From: Clostridium aceticum
GTDB taxonomy: Bacteria; Bacillota; Clostridia; Peptostreptococcales; Natronincolaceae
Assembly: GCF_001042715.1 (NCBI RefSeq)
Contig: NZ_CP009687.1
Location: 4,137,319 to 4,201,318, forward strand
DNA length: 64,000 nucleotides
Direction: 5' to 3'
The notes beneath the pieces were generated by a model. It saw only the letters and a list, made by a program, of their open reading frames with translations, did no database searches and was not told the origin of the DNA. Positions 35,297 to 45,086 of this stretch are shown here, one piece after another (within the stretch, counting starts at the first letter, position 1; every line of letters starts with the position of its first letter). The position numbers and the translations under genes were made by a program.

Positions 35297-35325
35297 ATAT
35301 TATCATATATTCAGAGTATAGTCAA
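35297..35325 (-). promoter_or_regulatory. Sigma-A promoter for purA
   Basis: On the minus strand TTGACT (35320-35325) and TAATAT (35297-35302) have a 17-base spacer and an extended TGA before the -10. Transcription from here gives a leader of about 360 bases. Just upstream is a dyad with arms CGAATGTTA and TAACATTCG (35334-35370), a possible operator. Confidence 0.6.
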
Positions 35326-35467
35326 CAAATATACGAATGTTAATAAGGTCATTTGTAATAACATTCGAATTAGGCAAAAAAATTATGCTCTAGATCTATC
35401 CGTTACGGCACACTGACTTGTAAAAATCTTATTGCAACTTATTATAAATTAGTTTGTATATAAAAAT

Positions 35468-35585
35468 CATAGGCGTTAACTTAATATAATCATTACTAAA
35501 TTTCTCTTAAACTGTCCTCCTGAGCGTAGCGAAGGATCTTGGAGTAGCCAAGGATGACAAATTATGGCTTAAGTTAACGCTAAGG
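35468..35585. mobile_element. MITE-like element, copy C
   Basis: A 118-bp element with ends CATAGGCGTTAACTTAA and, inverted, CCTTAGCGTTAACTTAAGCC. The centre is TCCTGAGCGTAGCGAAGGAT. Perfect 10-base direct repeats ATATAAAAAT flank it at 35458-35467 and 35586-35595. It lies between the purA promoter and the DUF1858 gene. Confidence 0.85.
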
Positions 35586-35602
35586 ATATAAAAATAAAAA
35601 GG

Positions 35603-35622
35603 CTAGGTGTTTATCCACCTAG
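35603..35622 (-). terminator. Terminator after the DUF1858 gene
   Basis: CTAGGTG and CACCTAG, extended by partial pairing, read on the minus strand into TTTTTATTTTT. It lies 17 bases after the stop codon. Confidence 0.7.
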
Positions 35623-35638
35623 ACCTTATTTTCTACTA

Positions 35639-35848
35639 TTATTCCCCTTTTGATTCAAAAAACTTATTTAAGTCTTCCACTAATTTACTTACATCAATTC
35701 CATGTACTTTTCCAGCATCTGCAATGCTTTCCATTGTTGCACCTGGACAACCAAGGCAATGTAATCCATACTTCATGAAGACAGCGGCACTATCTCGATC
35801 TTGTTGTAGTACCTGCATAATAGTCATGTTTTCTGTAATTTTAGCCAT
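35639..35848 (-). CDS. DUF1858 redox-disulfide-type small protein
   Basis: A 69-residue protein of the DUF1858 family (hybrid-cluster-associated redox disulfide domain). The hallmark is GLHCLGCPGATMESI, a CxxC pair (Cys31 and Cys34) preceding a short helical segment (GIDVSKLVEDLNKFF). The pair likely acts as a thiol redox switch or metal ligand. It is a single-gene unit with a GGAGGAATG ribosome site and its own terminator. The partner protein is not visible here. Confidence 0.9.
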   Translation of the reverse strand: MAKITENMTIMQVLQQDRDSAAVFMKYGLHCLGCPGATMESIADAGKVHGIDVSKLVEDLNKFFESKGE

Positions 35849-35960
35849 AACTCATTCCTCCTCCAAATCCCGTTAATTGTATAAAAATAGCGTTTTTGTA
35901 ATCTTTTATACTATATACATTTTTAATGTTACCATTTTTGACATACTTTATCAACTATTA

Positions 35961-36042
35961 TGTGGATTTTTTTCAATATTCTTCTGATATTGTCCACATT
36001 TTCCATAATTATACACATTCTTATGGTGGATAGTGTGGATAA
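35961..36042. promoter_or_regulatory. DnaA-box cluster outside oriC
   Basis: Four DnaA-box-like 9-mers lie in 82 bases: TGTGGATTT (35961), TTGTCCACA (35990), TTATACACA (36009) and a perfect TGTGGATAA (36034-36042). They fill the gap between the DUF1858 gene and the dnaB-GNAT operon end, 28 kb from the origin. Confidence 0.55.
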
Positions 36043-36648
36043 TTATGTTAGTTGTTCTGCATAATGTGCTTCTTTTGTTATGCACATATGTTTATACTGA
36101 CTTAGTAATATTGTTCCCTCTTTTTTAAAAAATTGTTGATATTCTTCTAGATCTTCTCTGTCAAAAACTTCCAAGTTTTGATCTTCAAATTCATCATATT
36201 TTATTTCCTGTAGCTGAAATCCACACTTTTCATAGCATTTTTGAGCTCGCTTATTAAATACTGCTACCTTTAAATTTAACTGTCTCATTTTCATATTATC
36301 AAAATAGTATTCTAAAAAACCTTTTAAAGCATCTGTACCATACCCTTTATTTATGTAATTAGGATCAAATACGATGCCTAATTCACTTATTCTTCTAATC
36401 CATTTAATATTTCTAAGAGCTATATATCCAACAAACTGATTTTCCAAATTACAAACGCCAAAACATTTTTTAGATAAAGTATACTTTTTATTTCTATACC
36501 AATATTCTCGTTGAAGTTCGCTCATCACAGGAAAGTTATAGCTTCCCAATAGTGGATCTTCATGTTTTCCCCAAAGCTGCATAGCATCTACCTGCTGTCT
36601 TTCAATCTCTGTAATATAAGTTAATTTCCCCCTAGCAACAATTATCAT
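36043..36648 (-). CDS. GNAT family N-acetyltransferase
   Basis: A 201-residue acetyltransferase of the RimJ/RimL type. Visible features are the acceptor region GSYNFPVMSELQREYWYRNK, the acetyl-CoA pyrophosphate loop in DPNYINKGYGTDALKGFLEY, and the late strand NLKVAVFNKRAQKCYEKCGFQ. Its substrate is unknown, possibly a ribosomal protein or antibiotic. The start follows GGCGGAGG and lies 19 bases after the dnaB stop, so the two are co-transcribed. A longer frame overlapping dnaB lacks a ribosome site and is rejected. Confidence 0.85.
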   Translation of the reverse strand: MIIVARGKLTYITEIERQQVDAMQLWGKHEDPLLGSYNFPVMSELQREYWYRNKKYTLSKKCFGVCNLENQFVGYIALRNIKWIRRISELGIVFDPNYINKGYGTDALKGFLEYYFDNMKMRQLNLKVAVFNKRAQKCYEKCGFQLQEIKYDEFEDQNLEVFDREDLEEYQQFFKKEGTILLSQYKHMCITKEAHYAEQLT

Positions 36649-36667
36649 TTCTATCCTCCGCCTAAAG

Positions 36668-38011
36668 TCATTCTTCTGACCTATAGCCATCATAGTTTAA
36701 AAATTTTTGATATTCTCCTGCCCAGTAAAGTTCTACAGATCCTGTTTCACCATGCCGATGTTTTGCAATAATGACTTCTGCAACATTTTTTTTATCACTA
36801 TCGGGGTGGTAATATTCATCTCTATATAGAAACATCACCAAATCTGCATCCTGTTCAATAGCTCCAGATTCCCTTAGATCTGATAAAATAGGTCGATGGT
36901 CTGCTCTTAGCTCTGGTGCTCGGGATAATTGAGATAGAGCAATCACGGGACAATCTAATTCTTTTGCCATTACCTTTAGGTTTCTAGATATAGCTGAAAT
37001 TTCCTGCTGACGATTTTCTGTTCTCCCATCTCCCTGCATTAATTGAAGGTAATCCACCAATACTAAATCTAATCCTGCCTCCAGTTTTAATCTTCTACAT
37101 TTTGACCGCATCTCTGTAATACTAATACCAGCAGTATCATCAAAGTAGATATTGGCTTGAGATAAAGGCAGCATGGCAGCTGCAAGCTTTGTCCATTCGT
37201 CCTCATTTAAATTTCCATTTTGTATTTTATTTAAACTTACCATAGACTCTGCCGCTAACATTCTTAGCATCAACTGTTCTTTAGACATCTCTAAACTAAA
37301 TATAGCTACAGCTGCTGATGCTTTGATAGCAGCATTCTGGGCTAAGTTCAAGGAAAAAGCAGATTTACCCATAGCAGGTCTAGCTGCTACCAATACTAAG
37401 TCAGATTTATGAAAACCACTTAGTTTCTTATCTAAATCAGCAAAACCTGTTGTTAATCCAGTAATACTTGCTTTGTTTTCATATAGTTCTTCAATTTTAT
37501 CAAAGGTTTGAGATAGTACAGTTTTAATGGGAGTAAAACCTTCTTGATATCTGTTCTGAGAAATATCATAGATGTTTTTTTGTGCTAACTCCAGTACTTC
37601 TGGTACTTCCATATCTGGATTAAAGCTTAAGTTGATAATCTCTTCGGAAGACCGAATCAGCCTTCTTAGGGTGGCCTTCTCTTCTACAATATCTGCATAA
37701 TACCTTACATTTGTGGTAATAGGTACCGCCTCTGATAAACTATTTATATAAGGTATTCCCCCAATAGCCTCTAAAGTTCCTCTTTTTTTCAACTCTTCCG
37801 TTAGGGTGATTAAATCTACTGGTTCTTCTCTATTAAAGAGGGTGTACATAGCTTCAAAAATTTCTTTATGGGCTTCCTTATAGAAGTCCTCTGGCTTAAT
37901 TACTTCTAAAACCACGATAATAGATTCTTTATCCATCAGCATAGAACCTAAAACCGATTGTTCTGCTTCTATGTTATGGGGTGGTACTTTAAGTGTATTC
38001 ATTCCCTCCAT
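36668..38011 (-). CDS. dnaB: Replicative DNA helicase
   Basis: A hexameric helicase that unwinds DNA ahead of the replisome. There is an N-terminal DnaB domain (PHNIEAEQSVLGSMLMD), a linker, and a RecA-like core with Walker A in RPAMGKSAFSLNLAQNA, DLVLVDYLQLMQG (Walker B) and RLKRNxQExSxISRxLKxLA-like text in QQEISAISRNLKVMAKEL. At 447 residues it has normal length. The start ATG at 38011 follows AGGAGG. The order rplI-dnaB matches Bacillus (yybT-rplI-dnaC). A hairpin separates it from rplI. Confidence 0.97.
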   Translation of the reverse strand: MEGMNTLKVPPHNIEAEQSVLGSMLMDKESIIVVLEVIKPEDFYKEAHKEIFEAMYTLFNREEPVDLITLTEELKKRGTLEAIGGIPYINSLSEAVPITTNVRYYADIVEEKATLRRLIRSSEEIINLSFNPDMEVPEVLELAQKNIYDISQNRYQEGFTPIKTVLSQTFDKIEELYENKASITGLTTGFADLDKKLSGFHKSDLVLVAARPAMGKSAFSLNLAQNAAIKASAAVAIFSLEMSKEQLMLRMLAAESMVSLNKIQNGNLNEDEWTKLAAAMLPLSQANIYFDDTAGISITEMRSKCRRLKLEAGLDLVLVDYLQLMQGDGRTENRQQEISAISRNLKVMAKELDCPVIALSQLSRAPELRADHRPILSDLRESGAIEQDADLVMFLYRDEYYHPDSDKKNVAEVIIAKHRHGETGSVELYWAGEYQKFLNYDGYRSEE

Positions 38012-38031
38012 AAAAATTCCTCCTAAATAAA

Positions 38032-38052
38032 GGTTGGAGATTCTCTCCAACC
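38032..38052 (-). terminator. Hairpin between rplI and dnaB
   Basis: GGTTGGAGA/TCTCCAACC (9 bp, loop of three bases) followed by TTTATTT on the minus strand. A partial terminator or processing site would let rplI be expressed above dnaB. Confidence 0.6.
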
Positions 38053-38060
38053 CTTAAGTT

Positions 38061-38507
38061 TTACTCCTCTATAACATGAACTTTTAGTTTTGCAGTAACA
38101 CCAGGTTGTATTTTTACTTCCAGGTACTTTACGCCCAATTCTCTTATAGGATCTGGTAAAACAATTTTTTTCTTATCTAGTTTAATACCATGCTTTTTAT
38201 TTACCAGTTCGCTAATATCTTTGGAGGTCACAGATCCAAAAAGTCTTCCACCTTCCCCCGCCTTTGCCTTTAATTCTACCGTAATTTTTTCAATTTTAGC
38301 AGCTAAGTCTTTTGCCTTTTTCAACTCTTCTTGTTGTTTTTGCTCTTTCGCTTTATTTTGCTGTTCCAATGTTTTCATATTTCCACCAGTAGCTTCTACT
38401 GCTAAGTTTTTAGGGAATAAAAAATTTCTTGCATAACCATCACTAACGTTAACAATGTCACCTTTTTTTCCTTGGCCTTTTACATCTTGTAATAAAATAA
38501 CCTTCAT
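38061..38507 (-). CDS. rplI: Ribosomal protein bL9
   Basis: A 148-residue large-subunit protein that binds 23S rRNA near the L1 stalk. The start [36 protein letters not shown] is the canonical N-terminal domain, followed by a long central lysine/glutamine-rich helix (residues about 45-75) and the C-terminal domain ([12 protein letters not shown]). I start at 38507, after GGGGAAGAG; longer readings overlap gdpP. It is one base from the upstream gdpP stop. Confidence 0.97.
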   Translation of the reverse strand: MKVILLQDVKGQGKKGDIVNVSDGYARNFLFPKNLAVEATGGNMKTLEQQNKAKEQKQQEELKKAKDLAAKIEKITVELKAKAGEGGRLFGSVTSKDISELVNKKHGIKLDKKKIVLPDPIRELGVKYLEVKIQPGVTAKLKVHVIEE

Positions 38508-38508
38508 A

Positions 38509-40509
38509 TTACTCTTCCCCCTCGTCAAAATATTCTTGTATGGTAGTTTCTAATTGTTTCAATGCTTCTTCCATAGTAACACCCTCCAGTTGAGCACCTG
38601 CCACGGTTAAGTGACCTCCGCCCCCCAGCTTTTCTAAAATCACCTGTACATTGATATCACCCATAGATCTACCACTTATAACTATCATTGTATCATCTTT
38701 CCTTCCCAAAACAAAAGAGGCCCTTATACCTTTTATATTTAGGAGTTCATCTGCTGCTTGAGCAGCAATAAGTTGAGAATCTTCTCCTTCTTCTTCATAA
38801 GTAGATATAGCAACCATTTCTTTAATAACCTTTGCTCGTTTGATTACTTCTCCTTTTGAAATAATGGTATTTAAATCATCTTGAAACAATTGTTTCACAG
38901 AAGTGGTATCTGCCCCTGCTCTTCTTAATAAAGCAGCAGCTTCAAATGTTCTCACTCCTGTTTTAAAAGTAAAGTTCTTAGTATCAATAGCAATCCCTGC
39001 TAAAAGTGCTTCTGCTTCCAGCAGCTCTATATTTATTTTATCATCCATATAAAAGAGTATTTCTGTTACTAATTCACTAGCAGAGGATACATAGGTTTCA
39101 TGATAGTTTAGTACTGTATTTTCAATAAAATCAGTTCCTTTTCTATGGTGATCTATTACTACGATCTTATCCGTTTGTTTTAGTAGCTCAGGACACTCTG
39201 TGAAATTAGGTCGATGCGTATCTACCACCACTACTAAAGAAGTAGAATGAACCCTTAGTTTCGCTTCTTCACAAGTAATAATATTTTTTTTATATTCTTC
39301 GTTTTGTAAAATTTTATCATAAAGACACCCTATAGCAGGATTGTTCCCATTCAATACGATATAAGCTTCCTTGTTTCTATTCTTAGCAGCTCGGTAAATC
39401 CCCATGGCAGAGCCCAAAGCGTCTAAGTCTGCATATTTATGCCCCATGACAAAAACATTATGGCTCTGTTCTATCAACTGCCTTAATGCATAAGCAATCA
39501 CACGAGCTTTTACTTTTGTCCTCTTTTCTACTGCCTTTGTTTTTCCACCATAAAAACTTATTTTATCATTTTTCTTTACCGTTGCCTGGTCTCCGCCTCT
39601 TCCTAGAGACAAGTCTTTTGCTGCATTAGCAAATTCAAAACTTTGTAGAGGAGTGCTACCCTCTGTCCCTATCCCTATGCTTAAGGTAATAGGAATTTTG
39701 TTTCCTGCATTAATCTCTCGAATTTCATCTAAAATATCAAACTTCTTAGTTTCTAACTTTTGTAAATGCTGCTTTTCAAAAACTGCAATATATTTATCAT
39801 TTGCATATTTTCTTATAAAACCATTGATCCTATTGGCCCATAAAGTTAGCTTATGATCAATTTCCGCAATCACTAAAGGTCGGTGAGCGTCCTCTGTACC
39901 TTGCATTACCTCATCAAAGTTATCGGCTTGCACTAATGCTACTACTATTTTTTCTTCATTATATTTCTTCTTCAAAATTTCATAGTCAGTTTCTTCAATC
40001 CAGTATAGCATAATAACATAGGTAGCTATATGATTTTTTTCTGACTTTATAATATTATATAAAACATTGAAATTTCTATTGTTAATATTTGCCTTCTTTA
40101 CTATATTATTTTTTGATTGTAAAATATCTTGAAGCTCAAAGTTGGCTACAATATCTTCTATATTTTTATCTAATAATCCTTGGTTATCCATAACTTCTAA
40201 AAACTTTCGATTATACCATTTAATCGTTCCATCGATCTCTACCATTGTCAATGGTATAGGCATATTCAAAATAGATTGTTTTGTGACTGAGTCAATGTCA
40301 GAGGATAGCCCCTCTATATAACGGGTCCATTCTTCTCTTCGAATGTTAGTAGTTTTTAGATTATAGTAAATCAAGTAGCTCAATACAAATATTCCTACTA
40401 AACCTATGATATAATTATAGAAGGAAATGATAGCAATAAGAAATCCTATAATAAAAATATATATTCGCGTGTCCGGCACCAACATTTTAAAAAATCTTGA
40501 GTTTTTCAT
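38509..40509 (-). CDS. gdpP: c-di-AMP phosphodiesterase GdpP (YybT)
   Basis: A 666-residue membrane phosphodiesterase that degrades c-di-AMP, an osmolyte and wall-homeostasis signal. Order: two N-terminal membrane helices (about 12-46), a PAS-like region, a degenerate GGDEF (about 175-305), and a DHH/DHHA1 module with [32 protein letters not shown] and a C-terminal [11 protein letters not shown]. The canonical catalytic aspartates and His of DHH are present. It precedes rplI and follows the YybS-like gene in the same order as Bacillus. Confidence 0.96.
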   Translation of the reverse strand: MKNSRFFKMLVPDTRIYIFIIGFLIAIISFYNYIIGLVGIFVLSYLIYYNLKTTNIRREEWTRYIEGLSSDIDSVTKQSILNMPIPLTMVEIDGTIKWYNRKFLEVMDNQGLLDKNIEDIVANFELQDILQSKNNIVKKANINNRNFNVLYNIIKSEKNHIATYVIMLYWIEETDYEILKKKYNEEKIVVALVQADNFDEVMQGTEDAHRPLVIAEIDHKLTLWANRINGFIRKYANDKYIAVFEKQHLQKLETKKFDILDEIREINAGNKIPITLSIGIGTEGSTPLQSFEFANAAKDLSLGRGGDQATVKKNDKISFYGGKTKAVEKRTKVKARVIAYALRQLIEQSHNVFVMGHKYADLDALGSAMGIYRAAKNRNKEAYIVLNGNNPAIGCLYDKILQNEEYKKNIITCEEAKLRVHSTSLVVVVDTHRPNFTECPELLKQTDKIVVIDHHRKGTDFIENTVLNYHETYVSSASELVTEILFYMDDKINIELLEAEALLAGIAIDTKNFTFKTGVRTFEAAALLRRAGADTTSVKQLFQDDLNTIISKGEVIKRAKVIKEMVAISTYEEEGEDSQLIAAQAADELLNIKGIRASFVLGRKDDTMIVISGRSMGDINVQVILEKLGGGGHLTVAGAQLEGVTMEEALKQLETTIQEYFDEGEE

Positions 40510-40532
40510 CTGCCTTTGCCTCCCACAAAATA

Positions 40533-41468
40533 TTAATCGTTTCTTTTCCTAATCCTTCTCATATCTATCATAGCATCTAATAGTCCTATCATAGCTACCA
40601 ATGTCATTAGCGGACTAACAAAAATCAGTAGTATTAAGATAAATATCCTTAAAAATTTAGGAAAGTTTCTTTTTTTTAATACATAATTCATAAATGATAT
40701 ACCTTGTAAAAAGAAAACTACTACAAAAATAAGCGTAGCATTAGCAATCAAACTATTATGATCAATGCCTTCAATATATCTTGTCATCAAAGATAAAAGA
40801 AAAATAATGAATGATCCTAACACAATATTTCCTGGAAGTTTAAACCCTTCAAATCCATCCAACTTATAGGGACTAAACTTAAGTCTATTCATAATAGCTA
40901 CTGCTAAATAATAATTGATGAAGGCTCCTATTATAGATTGAATAATAATTAAACCCGGCAAAATCATCATGAAATAGTTAATTGCCTCATGAATATCTAC
41001 AGAACTTACGTTCACTGCCCTCAGCATTTCTACCTGATGATCTAATACTTCTCCAATCATTCTACCCATTTCTTCGATAATATGTATTCCACTAATCATA
41101 GAAATAATTTGTATTATTAAAAAAATCGAAAATACCGATGCTGCTGTACCTACTCCTATAACTTGAAAAGGGTTTTTTTCATACTTCATATAGTGTCCCA
41201 TAACTAGGGCAATGGGTGCTATTATCACAAAAATAAACACTGTATAGAGCATCCCTGTTAGTAAGCCGATAAGTAAACTAGCTACAACAAGGGAGATTAC
41301 TGTATAACTTGTACTATACTTACATGATAAAATCATAAAAGGAACTGGTAAAACAAATAGTAAAACAGATAAAAATGGAATATATAAAGTGCTTATTACA
41401 AAAAAACATGTAATAGTTACCATTAATGCTGCTTCAATGAATGCCTTTTTATTACTAAAATCCTTCAC
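40533..41468 (-). CDS. YybS family membrane protein (DUF2232)
   Basis: A 311-residue integral membrane protein with about eight helices (for example [20 protein letters not shown]). The position directly before gdpP matches yybS in Bacillus. The family resembles energy-coupling factor S components but its role is unknown. The start is a GTG after AGGAGTG. It is spaced 21 bases from the MazG-like gene upstream. Confidence 0.88.
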   Translation of the reverse strand: MKDFSNKKAFIEAALMVTITCFFVISTLYIPFLSVLLFVLPVPFMILSCKYSTSYTVISLVVASLLIGLLTGMLYTVFIFVIIAPIALVMGHYMKYEKNPFQVIGVGTAASVFSIFLIIQIISMISGIHIIEEMGRMIGEVLDHQVEMLRAVNVSSVDIHEAINYFMMILPGLIIIQSIIGAFINYYLAVAIMNRLKFSPYKLDGFEGFKLPGNIVLGSFIIFLLSLMTRYIEGIDHNSLIANATLIFVVVFFLQGISFMNYVLKKRNFPKFLRIFILILLIFVSPLMTLVAMIGLLDAMIDMRRIRKRND

Positions 41469-41489
41469 TAAAAAATCACTCCTAAGGGC

Positions 41490-41813
41490 TTATTTACCAT
41501 GATTACTTATATGTTGATTTAGTTCTGACAAATCCCCATACCATTTTTCTAAATGGTGTTCTTCTAATATACTAATTTTAACTTTATCCTGCAATTTTTT
41601 ATCAAGTGTTTCATAATCGAAACCCAATCTTTTTCCTAAAGTATATGTGGCTAAAAGAAGATTTACTAAACATTCTGCCACCAACTCTTGTCTATCTTTT
41701 ATACCCTTTATCATTGTTTCAAATAATAAAGCTATGGTATTTAGCAGCTCACACTTTAAAAAGTCTATCATTTTTAAGTTTCTACTAATATCATTATTAC
41801 TGTTTGGTAGCAT
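41490..41813 (-). CDS. MazG-like family protein
   Basis: A 107-residue all-helical protein of the MazG-like family (PF12643 type): NLKMIDFLKCELLNTIALLFE, DRQELVAECLVNLLLATYTLGK, then LGFDYETLDKKLQDKVK. MazG relatives hydrolyse nucleoside triphosphates, but the full metal-binding acidic motif is weak here (ELVAECLVNL), so activity is uncertain. The gene precedes the YybS-like gene by 21 bases on the same strand. Confidence 0.82.
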   Translation of the reverse strand: MLPNSNNDISRNLKMIDFLKCELLNTIALLFETMIKGIKDRQELVAECLVNLLLATYTLGKRLGFDYETLDKKLQDKVKISILEEHHLEKWYGDLSELNQHISNHGK

Positions 41814-41941
41814 TTTTCATTCCCCCTGATTTTCCTTTTACCCTTAAATCTTTTATCTACTATTATATGTACTATACAGATATTCTATTTAATTATCGAT
41901 TTTCCTTCGCCATCTGTAGAATTTCCCTATGAAAAAAAGAA

Positions 41942-41962
41942 GCACTCGAAGAATTTCGATGC
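41942..41962 (-). terminator. Terminator after the FUSC-like gene
   Basis: GCA.TCGAA pairs with TTCGATGC with one bulge, and reads into TTCTTTTTTT on the minus strand. Confidence 0.65.
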
Positions 41963-42988
41963 TTAACAACAGATGATCATATTAAACTTTTGTAGCACTT
42001 CTTGCAAATTATATAAAAAAACAAGCATTTTTACTACTTCATCTGTAGGATAATTGTTAATATCTTCTTTGTTTTTTAACTGCATTTTTGCTTTTTTTAT
42101 GTCTTCTATAATATACTCTAAGTTTATATCATCCTTGTTTTTCTGATTATAAATATCGCATACTTCATTTTCTTTACACTGCACTTCTTTAAGAGCTTCT
42201 TTTATTTTATAAAGATCCTCTTTAGCAAGGTCAATAATCTCTCTACCAATTCCTTTTTGCAAAACATTTTGCATATTTCTAAGATGTTCAAAGGTTTCTT
42301 TTTCTAGCTTTAAACTAATAAACATCTCTTTGTGTCTAATACCTCCATGAACCTTTATTTTTTCTTCCTTTTTTTGTAGATCTAGTAACTTTTCCGATAG
42401 TTCTAGCTCCTTTTCTATTTCTTCAATCTGTTCTTCCAAGAAGCTCATGTTTTGTTCTTCTTCTTGCAACAATATTTCTAAGGTTTTTATATTGTATCTT
42501 AAAATATGTTTAGATATATTTTTTATCTCTCCAGCAACTTTTAAATCATAGGTTGGAGGATAAATTGTATAATTAATCACTACCGCAACAACAATGCCTA
42601 TGGAAGTATCCAGCAGTCTATGAAGCGCATAGGTTACATGATTTTCATTGGTATTTAAAAAGATACCTGTAAAGACAACGCCTCCTATAGCAATAGCTTC
42701 TTGCCACCCTAGCTTGTTCATGATAATAATAAGGCTAACCACACCTAGTCCCCCTAAAAAAGGGTTTGCGGGTGCTATTGCAACAAAAATAGCTCCTACA
42801 ACGGCACCAATAATCGTTCCTAATATACGATTTACTCCTGTTTTCCAAGAATCAGATACAGTGGGCTGCATAGCAATAATAGCTGCAATAGCTGCAAAAA
42901 AAGGACTTTCTATTCTTAAAATATTAGCGATAATCAAAGACACTGTAACAGCAATACCCGTTTTTATGGTCCTAAGACCAATCTTCAT
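41963..42988 (-). CDS. Aromatic acid exporter family protein (DUF939/FUSC)
   Basis: A 341-residue membrane protein: six hydrophobic segments in residues 1-145 (KIGLRTIKTGIAVTVSLIIAN, then GTIIGAVVGAIFVAI), then a soluble cytoplasmic coiled-coil of about 190 residues with repeated LELLQEEEQ and KELELSEKLLDLQKK. This is the topology of the aromatic acid exporter (ArAE/FUSC) group. The start ATG at 42988 follows AAGGTGAGAACT. It appears to be a single-gene unit with its own terminator. Substrates are unknown. Confidence 0.85.
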   Translation of the reverse strand: MKIGLRTIKTGIAVTVSLIIANILRIESPFFAAIAAIIAMQPTVSDSWKTGVNRILGTIIGAVVGAIFVAIAPANPFLGGLGVVSLIIIMNKLGWQEAIAIGGVVFTGIFLNTNENHVTYALHRLLDTSIGIVVAVVINYTIYPPTYDLKVAGEIKNISKHILRYNIKTLEILLQEEEQNMSFLEEQIEEIEKELELSEKLLDLQKKEEKIKVHGGIRHKEMFISLKLEKETFEHLRNMQNVLQKGIGREIIDLAKEDLYKIKEALKEVQCKENEVCDIYNQKNKDDINLEYIIEDIKKAKMQLKNKEDINNYPTDEVVKMLVFLYNLQEVLQKFNMIICC

Positions 42989-43167
42989 AGTTCTCACCTT
43001 TCCTCTTAAAAATCTTATGTAATAACTAAGATCTAACTTCTTTACTATTATATACTATTTTTCAAAACAATCCTATATTTTTCTAAAGACCTTGTATAAT
43101 TTGTAAAAGAGTAAAAAGGTTCAATGTATTGAAGCACTTGGAATAGAATAAAGCCTTTTTTCAAAAG

Positions 43168-43434
43168 TTATAAAATATATTGTAAGATCAACAATAGTAT
43201 TACCCCGGGGACTCCTAGAAAACCTGCTATCAAAGCATTGATAGGATTAATAACGATAGTTATTCCAAAAATTCCACCTATTAGATTTACTAAGAGCAAC
43301 ATTGCCCCCCCTATAACACCATTCCATATGAGTTTTATAATAAGTTTTATAGGTATTAATAAAATCCATCCTACTATATATAATAGGATTAGTCCAAAAG
43401 CATAGGCTAGTATGATACTTAATTCAAAACCCAT
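43168..43434 (-). CDS. bofA: Pro-sigma-K processing inhibitor BofA family protein
   Basis: An 88-residue, very hydrophobic protein with about three membrane helices and the end NPINALIAGFLGVPGVILLLILQYI, the BofA hallmark. In sporulating cells BofA restrains the SpoIVFB protease until the forespore signals. The ATG at 43434 is preferred over a TTG two codons earlier; the AGAGGTGAG site fits both. The gene group yaaL-bofA after recR is the order found near the Bacillus origin. Confidence 0.88.
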   Translation of the reverse strand: MGFELSIILAYAFGLILLYIVGWILLIPIKLIIKLIWNGVIGGAMLLLVNLIGGIFGITIVINPINALIAGFLGVPGVILLLILQYIL

Positions 43435-43482
43435 GATCAACGCTCACCTCTATTTTCTTAAGATTTTTGAAATAATTTAAAT

Positions 43483-43505
43483 GGAGTAGTACTATATACT
43501 ACTCC
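43483..43505 (-). terminator. Terminator between the YaaL-like gene and bofA
   Basis: A perfect 9-bp stem GGAGTAGTA/TACTACTCC with a 5-base loop. The T run is weak. It suggests bofA is transcribed separately from the gene upstream. Confidence 0.55.
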
Positions 43506-43620
43506 TTACATTATATCATATGGTGCTCAGTATTATGACCAACGGTTTATTTAATATATTGTATCCTATAAAAGAGCTCTGTTTATAAACTTTATCGATT
43601 CCTCCAACCTAAAGTTCCTA

Positions 43621-43920
43621 TTAAAAGTTCGTCTTTATCCCCATTTCCTTAGCTCTTTTTAGCAAGTAAATATATTTGGCTTTTGTGGCTTCTACATTAT
43701 ATATAGCATAATCTATAAGATCTGGATCTGATACGCTATGAAAGGTTTTTTCTGCACTTTCCCAGTCTGCACGGGCTTTGTTAATTACCTCAACAAATTC
43801 TTGATTTTCGTCCTTTTCGGTTTCGTAAAAGTGTTGGAGTTTATTGTGTAATCCACTAAAGATGGTAGCAATCCCCTCTAACATACCTTCTCTTTTAGTA
43901 ACTTGATTTTCTTCGTTCAT
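43621..43920 (-). CDS. DUF2508 (YaaL) family protein
   Basis: A 99-residue soluble helical protein with the DUF2508 pattern: EFVEVINKARADWESAEKTF then SDPDLIDYAIYNVEATKAKYIYLLKRAKEMGI. The function is unknown. In Bacillus the yaaL gene also lies between recR and bofA, which fits. The ATG at 43920 follows GGGGAGGG; the reading with six extra residues is rejected. Confidence 0.87.
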   Translation of the reverse strand: MNEENQVTKREGMLEGIATIFSGLHNKLQHFYETEKDENQEFVEVINKARADWESAEKTFHSVSDPDLIDYAIYNVEATKAKYIYLLKRAKEMGIKTNF

Positions 43921-44017
43921 CAATACCCTCCCCTTCACTACTATACTTTACCTATTATACTATCCATTTTTTGTCGGTTTATACCTATGCCTAAGAAAGC
44001 TAAAAACATTACTGCTT

Positions 44018-44191
44018 CATAAGCGTTAAGCTAATACAATTATTTCCCAAATTTTGTGGAGCTATCATCCTGAGGGTAGCGAAGGATCTTGGAATAAGGA
44101 AATTTTTTGCTAATACTGCTAATACTAAGATTCTTCGACTTCGCTTTACTCCACTCAGCATGACAAATTATGGTTTAAGTTAACGCTAATG
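44018..44191. mobile_element. MITE-like element, copy D
   Basis: A 174-bp element, longer than its relatives because the centre contains an extra inverted segment (GATTCTTCGACTTCGCTTTAC) next to CATCCTGAGGGTAGCGAAGG. Ends are CATAAGCGTTAAGCTAA and, inverted, CATTAGCGTTAACTTAA. An 8-base repeat TTACTGCT lies at both flanks (44009-44016 and 44194-44201), offset by one base. It occupies most of the gap between the YaaL-like gene and recR. Confidence 0.75.
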
Positions 44192-44334
44192 ATTTACTGC
44201 TCTAAACTATACTATGCTAGCGTGAAGGGTTACATACTAAATATGTCTTGTAAATAGTCTTTATTCATTTATTTTTTCTTTTAAGCATATCTTTTTTTAA
44301 AATTTTCCCTTATCATACTTTCTATAAAAACAAT

Positions 44335-44385
44335 AAAAAAGCATGACTTTAAGAAGGATTTTTCTCCCCTTAAAACCATGCTTTT
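44335..44385 (-). terminator. Terminator after recR
   Basis: AAAAAAGCATG and CATGCTTTT, extended by internal pairing (TTTAAG/CTTAAA), give a long stem that reads into TTTTTT on the minus strand. Confidence 0.7.
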
Positions 44386-44407
44386 ACGATAAATTTTTAA
44401 TAAAAAT

Positions 44408-45007
44408 TTAAAGTTCTCTTCTACCCTCTAGTGCTTTAGATAAAGTTACTTCATCTGCATACTCCAAGTCTCCTCCAACAGGAATACCATAGGCAATCCT
44501 TGATACTTTGATACCCATGGGTTTTAATAGTTTTGCTATGTACATAGCTGTAGCTTCCCCCTCTATATTAGGGTTAGTTGCTAAAACTACTTCTTTTACT
44601 TCACTGTTAGTTAATCTAGCCAACAACTCTTTAATTTTTATTTCTTCAGGCCCTATTCCTTCTAGAGGAGAAATCGCACCATGCAGTACATGATAATAAC
44701 CATGATACTCTTTCGTTTTCTCCATTGCTACAACATCCTTTGGACCTTCAACAACACAAATAATAGAGGAATCTCTCTTTTTATCTATACAGATGTTGCA
44801 AGTTTCCTTATCTGTAATGTTTGTACAAACATTACAGTATTTGATACTTTTCTTTGCTTCAATAATAGCTTCTGCCAGCATTTGTGCCTCTTCATTGGAG
44901 GTAGAAATAACATGAAAAGCTAATCTTTGGGCAGTTTTTCTACCAATACCTGGTAGCTTGGTAAATTCATCAATTAATCTAGCTATTGGTGCTGAATAAT
45001 AATTCAT
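44408..45007 (-). CDS. recR: Recombination mediator RecR
   Basis: A 199-residue recombination-repair protein that helps RecO load RecA on single strands. It has the helix-hairpin-helix ([15 protein letters not shown]), a C4 zinc finger ([16 protein letters not shown]), a Toprim domain ([18 protein letters not shown]) and the Walker-like [12 protein letters not shown], all as expected. It is followed downstream by the MITE, the YaaL-like gene and bofA, and is preceded by ybaB and dnaX, the canonical dnaX-ybaB-recR order. Confidence 0.97.
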   Translation of the reverse strand: MNYYSAPIARLIDEFTKLPGIGRKTAQRLAFHVISTSNEEAQMLAEAIIEAKKSIKYCNVCTNITDKETCNICIDKKRDSSIICVVEGPKDVVAMEKTKEYHGYYHVLHGAISPLEGIGPEEIKIKELLARLTNSEVKEVVLATNPNIEGEATAMYIAKLLKPMGIKVSRIAYGIPVGGDLEYADEVTLSKALEGRREL

Positions 45008-45086
45008 AAGTTTTCACCTTCATTTTTAGTAAATGTCAGTATGTTGACTTTTACTTTTAAGTTTTTTTCCTTCTAAATATAAGATA

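Noticed and set aside
36043..36693. Longer GNAT reading overlapping dnaB
   Set aside because: The extra 15 codons overlap dnaB and have no ribosome site; the ATG at 36648 has a strong one.
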